DNA from: Bacillota bacterium
GTDB taxonomy: Bacteria; Bacillota; Clostridia; Christensenellales; Borkfalkiaceae
Length of the DNA: 64,000 nucleotides
Direction of reading: 5' to 3'
Assembly: GCA_019423125.1 (NCBI GenBank)
Contig: JAHZBZ010000008.1
Location: 1-64,000, forward strand
The translations under genes and the position numbers were made by a program. Shown here piece after piece: positions 60,429-64,000 of this stretch. The notes under the pieces were generated by a model. That model ran no database searches. It had not been told where the DNA came from and saw only the letters and a list, made by a program, of their open reading frames with translations. Each line of letters opens with the position of its first letter. The stretch's first letter is position 1.

Positions 60429-60464
60429 AAAGCGGGCCTGTTCTTTGCGGACAGGCCCGCTTTT
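60429..60464 (+). terminator. Terminator of ftsA-ftsZ
   Basis: 13-bp perfect stem (60429-60441 with 60451-60463), loop of 9, then T. Confidence 0.85.
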
Positions 60465-60788
60465 GCATGGATACGGAATTTCTCGGGTCGGGATTGCGGC
60501 GCCGAATCGTTGTTTTCTGTACGAAGAGCACAAAAAATTGTATGGCAAAGAAAAGAAAACGGCGTCTTTGCCGTCAGATATTAAAAGTCCTTTTGGGTCA
60601 AAAGAAGAAAAAAGACGGCCAAGCCGTCTGATTTTTCGAAAAGAAGGAAGGGGAAGAAGGCTAAAAGGCCGATTCTCCCCCTTCACCCTTTATGAAAAAG
60701 AGTTTGTTACGAATGCGCGGATTCTATGGATACTGTTTTCGGAGAAAACAAAAGGAAGCCTGAAATATATACAATGCAGCAGTGAAGG
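60465..60788. other. Intergenic stretch between ftsZ and spoVG
   Basis: Apart from the minus-strand terminator at 60603-60629 I see no gene. Open frames on both strands here (60445-60822 plus, 60411-60686 minus) lack a ribosome binding site and any domain, and run through terminator stems. Confidence 0.5.
60603..60629 (-). terminator. Terminator of spoVG
   Basis: AGACGGC / GCCGTCT (60613-60619 with 60623-60629), followed on the minus strand by TTTTTTCTT. It lies 160 bp beyond the spoVG stop. Confidence 0.65.
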
Positions 60789-61064
60789 TCAGTTGATTTC
60801 AGTCTTTGCCAGCTCTTCATAATAAGCGGCAAGTATTGCGTCTCTTAAATTCTCGCGGGTCTCAGTATTGAGGGGATGGGCAATATCTTTGAATTCTCCG
60901 TCGTTGGTCTTGCGGCTGGGCATGGCGATGAAGGGCTTGTCCGTTCCCTCGATCACCTTGATATCATGCACGACGAAGCAATCGTCGATGGTGATGGAAG
61001 CAACCGCTTTAAGCTTACTGTCGTCCTTTTTAACGAATCTGATTCGCACGTCTGAAATTTTCAC
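60789..61064 (-). CDS. spoVG: SpoVG, RNA-binding regulator
   Basis: Protein of 91 residues matching SpoVG over its whole length (MKISDVRIRFVKKDDSKLKAVASITIDDCFVVHDIKVIEG, then PSRKTNDGEFKDIAHPLNTETRE). Such proteins bind nucleic acids and influence septation and sporulation in Bacillota. The start is GTG 61064 with GGAGG 11 bp before it. It lies opposite to the dcw genes, between ftsZ and murC. Confidence 0.95.
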   Translation of the reverse strand: MKISDVRIRFVKKDDSKLKAVASITIDDCFVVHDIKVIEGTDKPFIAMPSRKTNDGEFKDIAHPLNTETRENLRDAILAAYYEELAKTEIN

Positions 61065-61108
61065 TTTTTCTTTAACCTCCTTATGCAGTAACGTACATTC
61101 GTATTTTC

Positions 61109-61137
61109 ATTTTACTATATACTTTTTGATTTTTCAA
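61109..61137 (-). promoter_or_regulatory. Promoter of spoVG
   Basis: Minus strand: TTGAAA (61137-61132), 17 bp, TAAAAT (61114-61109). Confidence 0.7.
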
Positions 61138-61246
61138 GAGAGTTTTAAAAAAAAGTATAAAAAAATTAAAATTTATTCATTTTATTCGTCAAAAAATGAC
61201 GGAATACGCATATAAATATCGCATGACGCAAATTTTTCGGCAGAAA

Positions 61247-62563
61247 ATGAAAAAGTTTTTTTTCGTCGGCGCAGGCGGGATCAGCATGAGCGGTCTTGCA
61301 ATCTGCCTCAAAGAATGGGGGTGTGAGGTCTGGGGCAGCGATCTGTATCCCAATGCGCAGACAGCCATGCTCGAAAAGCGCGGGATCCCCGTCTCGATCG
61401 GCGCCGATCCTGCTTATTTGCGCGATGCGGACATCGTTGTGCGTTCTTCCGCCGTATCCGACGGAGACGTGCAGATCGTCGCGGCGCGCACAAGGGGGAT
61501 CCCCGTCATTGACCGTGCGGACCTTCTTTCGCAGATCGCGTCGCAGTTTGAAAACGTGATCGGCGTTGCGGGCTGTCACGGAAAGACGACCACAACCGCA
61601 ATGTGTGCGCACGTGCTCGACGTGTGTGCGGGCAGCTGTTCCGCACATATCGGAGGCGAGGATTATGAGTACGGGAATTTTCGGCTGTACGGCGAGCGAT
61701 ATTTTGTCACGGAGGCGTGTGAGTACAAGGGGAATTTTCTCCGCCTGCATCCCGATCTTGCGCTCATCCTGAATACGGACGCCGATCATCTTGAATGTTA
61801 TGGCGGCGAGAGCGGGCTCTGCGAGGCGTACCGCACCTTTGCGCGCGGTGCAAAGGCGTGCATCATTCGTTCGGGCGACCGCCTCGTCTCTTCGATCGGG
61901 AAGGCGATGACGTACGGCTTTGAAAAGGGGTGTTTTGTCTCGGCAAGCGATCTGCGTGCCTCGCACGGGCTCTTTTCCTTCCGTCTCTGTTCGGGCGGGG
62001 AATATTCCGAGCGAGTGCGGCTGAACGTTTACGGCAGGCACAACGTCCTGAACGCGCTTGCGGCCGCGGCTGTCGCAAGGTACTACGGGTATCCGCTCCG
62101 AATGGCTGCGGAAGGACTTGAACGCTTTACCGGCATACGCCGAAGGTTTGAAAACATCGGCACGCTATGCGGCGCCCGATGCATCGCGGACTATGCGCAT
62201 CACCCGCGCGAGATCGAGGCGACGCTTGCCGTCGCCCGACAGGTCTGCGAAGGGCGGCTTTTTGTCGTATTTCAGCCGCATACCTATTCGAGGACCCGCC
62301 TTCTCTTCGATGATTTTGTTCGCGTGCTCTCGGGTATTGAGAGGCTCGTGCTGTACAAGACTTATCCCGCAAGGGAATATTTCGATGCGGCGGGAAGTGC
62401 GTTGACGCTTTCCGAACATTTGCCTGACTCTCTCTATATCGAGAGTGTGCGCGAGCTGGAGATCTATCTGAACTGTTCGCTTTCGGCAGGGGATACGGTC
62501 CTGTTTCTCGGTGCGGGCGATATATATTATGCCGCAAAACAAGCTCTCAAGAACGCAAAATAA
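61247..62563 (+). CDS. murC: UDP-MurNAc:L-alanine ligase MurC
   Basis: Protein of 438 residues. FFVGAGGISMSGLAICL is the family start, GVAGCHGKTTTTAMCAHVL the ATP loop, ACEYKGNFLRLHPD and GRHNVLNALAAAAVARYYG and DYAHHPREIEATL typical later blocks. It adds L-alanine as the first peptide residue. I prefer ATG 61247, where homology begins, although no good ribosome site is visible; in-frame ATGs at 61196 and 61223 would add 8-17 residues. It follows the divergent spoVG in an AT-rich gap. Confidence 0.94.
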   Translation: MKKFFFVGAGGISMSGLAICLKEWGCEVWGSDLYPNAQTAMLEKRGIPVSIGADPAYLRDADIVVRSSAVSDGDVQIVAARTRGIPVIDRADLLSQIASQFENVIGVAGCHGKTTTTAMCAHVLDVCAGSCSAHIGGEDYEYGNFRLYGERYFVTEACEYKGNFLRLHPDLALILNTDADHLECYGGESGLCEAYRTFARGAKACIIRSGDRLVSSIGKAMTYGFEKGCFVSASDLRASHGLFSFRLCSGGEYSERVRLNVYGRHNVLNALAAAAVARYYGYPLRMAAEGLERFTGIRRRFENIGTLCGARCIADYAHHPREIEATLAVARQVCEGRLFVVFQPHTYSRTRLLFDDFVRVLSGIERLVLYKTYPAREYFDAAGSALTLSEHLPDSLYIESVRELEIYLNCSLSAGDTVLFLGAGDIYYAAKQALKNAK

Positions 62564-62595
62564 ACGGAGCGGGCGCCGCGGCGCCCGCTCCGTTT
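62562..62595. terminator. Bidirectional terminator between murC and the DUF815 gene
   Basis: 16-bp perfect stem (62562-62577 with 62580-62595) with AAA and TTT ends. It overlaps the murC stop and serves both convergent genes. Confidence 0.8.
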
Positions 62596-62604
62596 GTCGT
62601 ACAT

Positions 62605-63810
62605 TCAGATGTCGATCTCGATTTTTTTGGCACAGCAGGCAAAGACATAGTCGATGAACTGCTTTGCGCGGCGCGGCGAACGTCCGCCCTTGACGATTGC
62701 CCAGCGTTCCGCGAGGGAGCAGAGTTCTTCGTCGGAAAGGGGGATCTGTACGTCTGCGGCGAGTTGTCGCACGATGGAGAGATATTCCGCCTTGCCCGTG
62801 GAGGAAAAACAGACGGTGAGCCCGAATCGGTCGGAGAGGGAAAGCTGTTCTTCCATCGTGTCGCGCGCATGTACGCTGTTCTCGCGGTCGGAGAAATTCT
62901 CTTTGAGGATGTGCCTGCGGTTGGAAGTCGCGGCGATCATCACATTGGCGCTCTTCTCGTTCATACTCCCTTCGAGGCTTGCTTTGAGACAGGTGACCTT
63001 TTCATCCCGCTCCTCGAGCGAGAGATCGTCGATGAAGATGAGAAAACGGAAGGGAAGGGAGGCGAGAAGTTCTTTGAGTTCGTTGATCTCTCCGATCTGG
63101 CTCTTCGGGATCTCGACGGCGCGCAGGCCGCGGTCGGCGTATTTGTTGAGAACGGCGTGGATGGTGGAGGACTTTCCCGTTCCTTTGTCCCCGTACAGGA
63201 GCATGTTGGAATAGGGCAGACCTTCGAGGAAACTGATCACGTTGTCCTCGACGGCACGCTTTTCCTGCTCGTAATCTTTCAGGTCGGCCAGAGAGATGTT
63301 CGAGGTGTTGCGAACAGGTACGAGCGCGCCTCGTTCAAAGGTGAATGCCTTGTTTCCGATAAAGATGCCGTAACCGTTCTTTTTGTAAAACGCTGCGAGG
63401 TTTGCGGCGGTCTTTTCCGTCGCCCAGATCTCTCCGAACAGCGCGTCGCTCTTTCCGCAGCCGATCTTGGGCAACCCTTCGTCGATCGCCTCGCGGATCG
63501 CGGGCGGCAGGTCGTCGGCGCTCTCTGCAAGCCGTTGCAGGGTGTTCAGGTCATAGAGAAATGCCGCGGTGACGTCCGGATCCGCGCTGTCGGAAAAGCT
63601 GCGGACGGAAAACAGGTTTTCGTCCCTCAGCACGGCGTTTTCGATGCACGCGGACAGCGAGTTTTGCATCCCGTCCCGAAGGAGAAGGGAATAGGCGTGC
63701 GCATAGCCTGCGGGATCGTCGCCGCGCACGGCGTCCGCATAGGCGGCAATGGCGGGGTTTTCGAGTACTTTTCCGAGAAGAATAAGCCTTTCGGTGTGAA
63801 TGGATCTCAT
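62605..63810 (-). CDS. DUF815-family AAA+ ATPase
   Basis: Protein of 401 residues. An N-terminal helical region (1 to about 190) is followed by the ATPase: NMLLYGDKGTGKSSTIHAVLN (Walker A), FRFLIFIDDLSLEE (Walker B), MIAATSNRRHI (sensor 1), LSDRFGLTVCF (arginine-finger region) and a late GGRSPRRAKQFIDYV. DUF815 proteins are widespread in Bacillota and Proteobacteria and have no settled function. GAAAGGA precedes the ATG. It is a single-gene unit with its own promoter. Confidence 0.9.
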   Translation of the reverse strand: MRSIHTERLILLGKVLENPAIAAYADAVRGDDPAGYAHAYSLLLRDGMQNSLSACIENAVLRDENLFSVRSFSDSADPDVTAAFLYDLNTLQRLAESADDLPPAIREAIDEGLPKIGCGKSDALFGEIWATEKTAANLAAFYKKNGYGIFIGNKAFTFERGALVPVRNTSNISLADLKDYEQEKRAVEDNVISFLEGLPYSNMLLYGDKGTGKSSTIHAVLNKYADRGLRAVEIPKSQIGEINELKELLASLPFRFLIFIDDLSLEERDEKVTCLKASLEGSMNEKSANVMIAATSNRRHILKENFSDRENSVHARDTMEEQLSLSDRFGLTVCFSSTGKAEYLSIVRQLAADVQIPLSDEELCSLAERWAIVKGGRSPRRAKQFIDYVFACCAKKIEIDI

Positions 63811-63840
63811 GTTCTTTGTCCTTTCAGAAATTTCTCCACA

Positions 63841-63869
63841 ATTATATATTTTTTTTTGCCGAAAATCAA
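63841..63869 (-). promoter_or_regulatory. Promoter of the DUF815 gene
   Basis: Minus strand: TTGATT (63869-63864), 17 bp, TATAAT (63846-63841). Confidence 0.7.
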
Positions 63870-63966
63870 TTTATTTGAAGAAGAATTTTATTTTTTTGTG
63901 CTTGTGTCCATTCGGGAATCCGATCATACATATCGGTAAAATTAATAAATAAAATAGTTCATTTGC

Positions 63967-63995
63967 TTGACGGAAAGCGCGCCTTGGAATATAAT
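63967..63995 (+). promoter_or_regulatory. Promoter directed out of the right edge
   Basis: TTGACG (63967-63972) and TATAAT (63990-63995), 17-bp spacer. The gene it drives lies beyond the window. Confidence 0.75.
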
Positions 63996-64000
63996 AGAGA

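Noticed and set aside
60445..60822. Open frame of 125 codons between ftsZ and spoVG
   Set aside because: It begins within the ftsZ terminator, passes the spoVG terminator and has no recognisable feature.
61156..61161. Promoter of murC at TATAAA (61156-61161)
   Set aside because: No acceptable -35 at 16-18 bp; the region is so AT-rich that such matches occur by chance.

Overview
The window reads as one continuous stretch of a bacterial chromosome from a Gram-positive member of the Bacillota, most likely an uncultured gut Clostridia. I infer this from four things: the gene order ispG / PolC-type gene / rimP / nusA / ylxR / ylxQ / infB / rbfA / DHH / truB / ribF, a clostridial single-chain PurL, a dcw cluster accompanied by spoVG, and a MurE carrying the meso-diaminopimelate motif DNPR. 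The DNA looks GC-rich (by eye well above 50%). Good sigma-A promoters, mostly with exactly 17-bp spacers, and strong intrinsic terminators mark most transcription units. No rRNA, tRNA, CRISPR, insertion sequence or prophage was seen.

Layout. 1-4.4 kb: a NADAR-like protein, a YbhJ-type aconitase-family enzyme and a zinc-type macrodomain protein. 4.5-7.5 kb: a TM1266-type ACT regulator leading a complete ABC importer (binding protein, permease, ATPase) behind a structured leader. 7.6-8.5 kb: a HAD phosphatase. 8.5-20.5 kb: purine synthesis purE-C-F-M-N-purO-AICAR formyltransferase-purD-purL, behind an attenuator leader. In it the last two steps are split between a stand-alone formyltransferase and an archaeal-type IMP cyclohydrolase. 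20.7-23.4 kb: a fused ATPase/permease ABC protein. 23.5-38.9 kb: nrdR, ispG, the rimP-nusA-infB-truB-ribF translation block, an AP-endonuclease-like protein, pepP, efp, dtd and an MBL hydrolase. 39.1-45.3 kb (minus strand): a thioredoxin-reductase-like protein, potABCD for polyamine uptake, and rpsT. 45.5-62.6 kb: murI and the division/wall cluster mraZ-rsmH-ftsL-like-ftsI-murE-mraY-murD-ftsW-murA-ftsQ, then ftsA-ftsZ on their own promoter, spoVG (minus) and murC. 62.6-63.8 kb: a DUF815 ATPase (minus), then an outward promoter at the right edge.

The most unusual gene is at 25118-26647. It sits where PolC normally lies and keeps the PolC N-terminal region, OB fold and DEDDh proofreading exonuclease. 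It has no PHP domain and no polymerase, and it carries a clamp-binding-like pentapeptide (QMNLF) between the OB fold and the exonuclease. This looks like a free-standing proofreading subunit derived from PolC. Other notable points are a leader whose terminator stem contains the Shine-Dalgarno sequence (4538-4655), a purE leader with a small ORF ending inside the terminator stem, a 10-bp-phased GTGGT array in the mraZ promoter, a probable leaderless pepP transcript, and a dcw cluster without murF, murG or murB.
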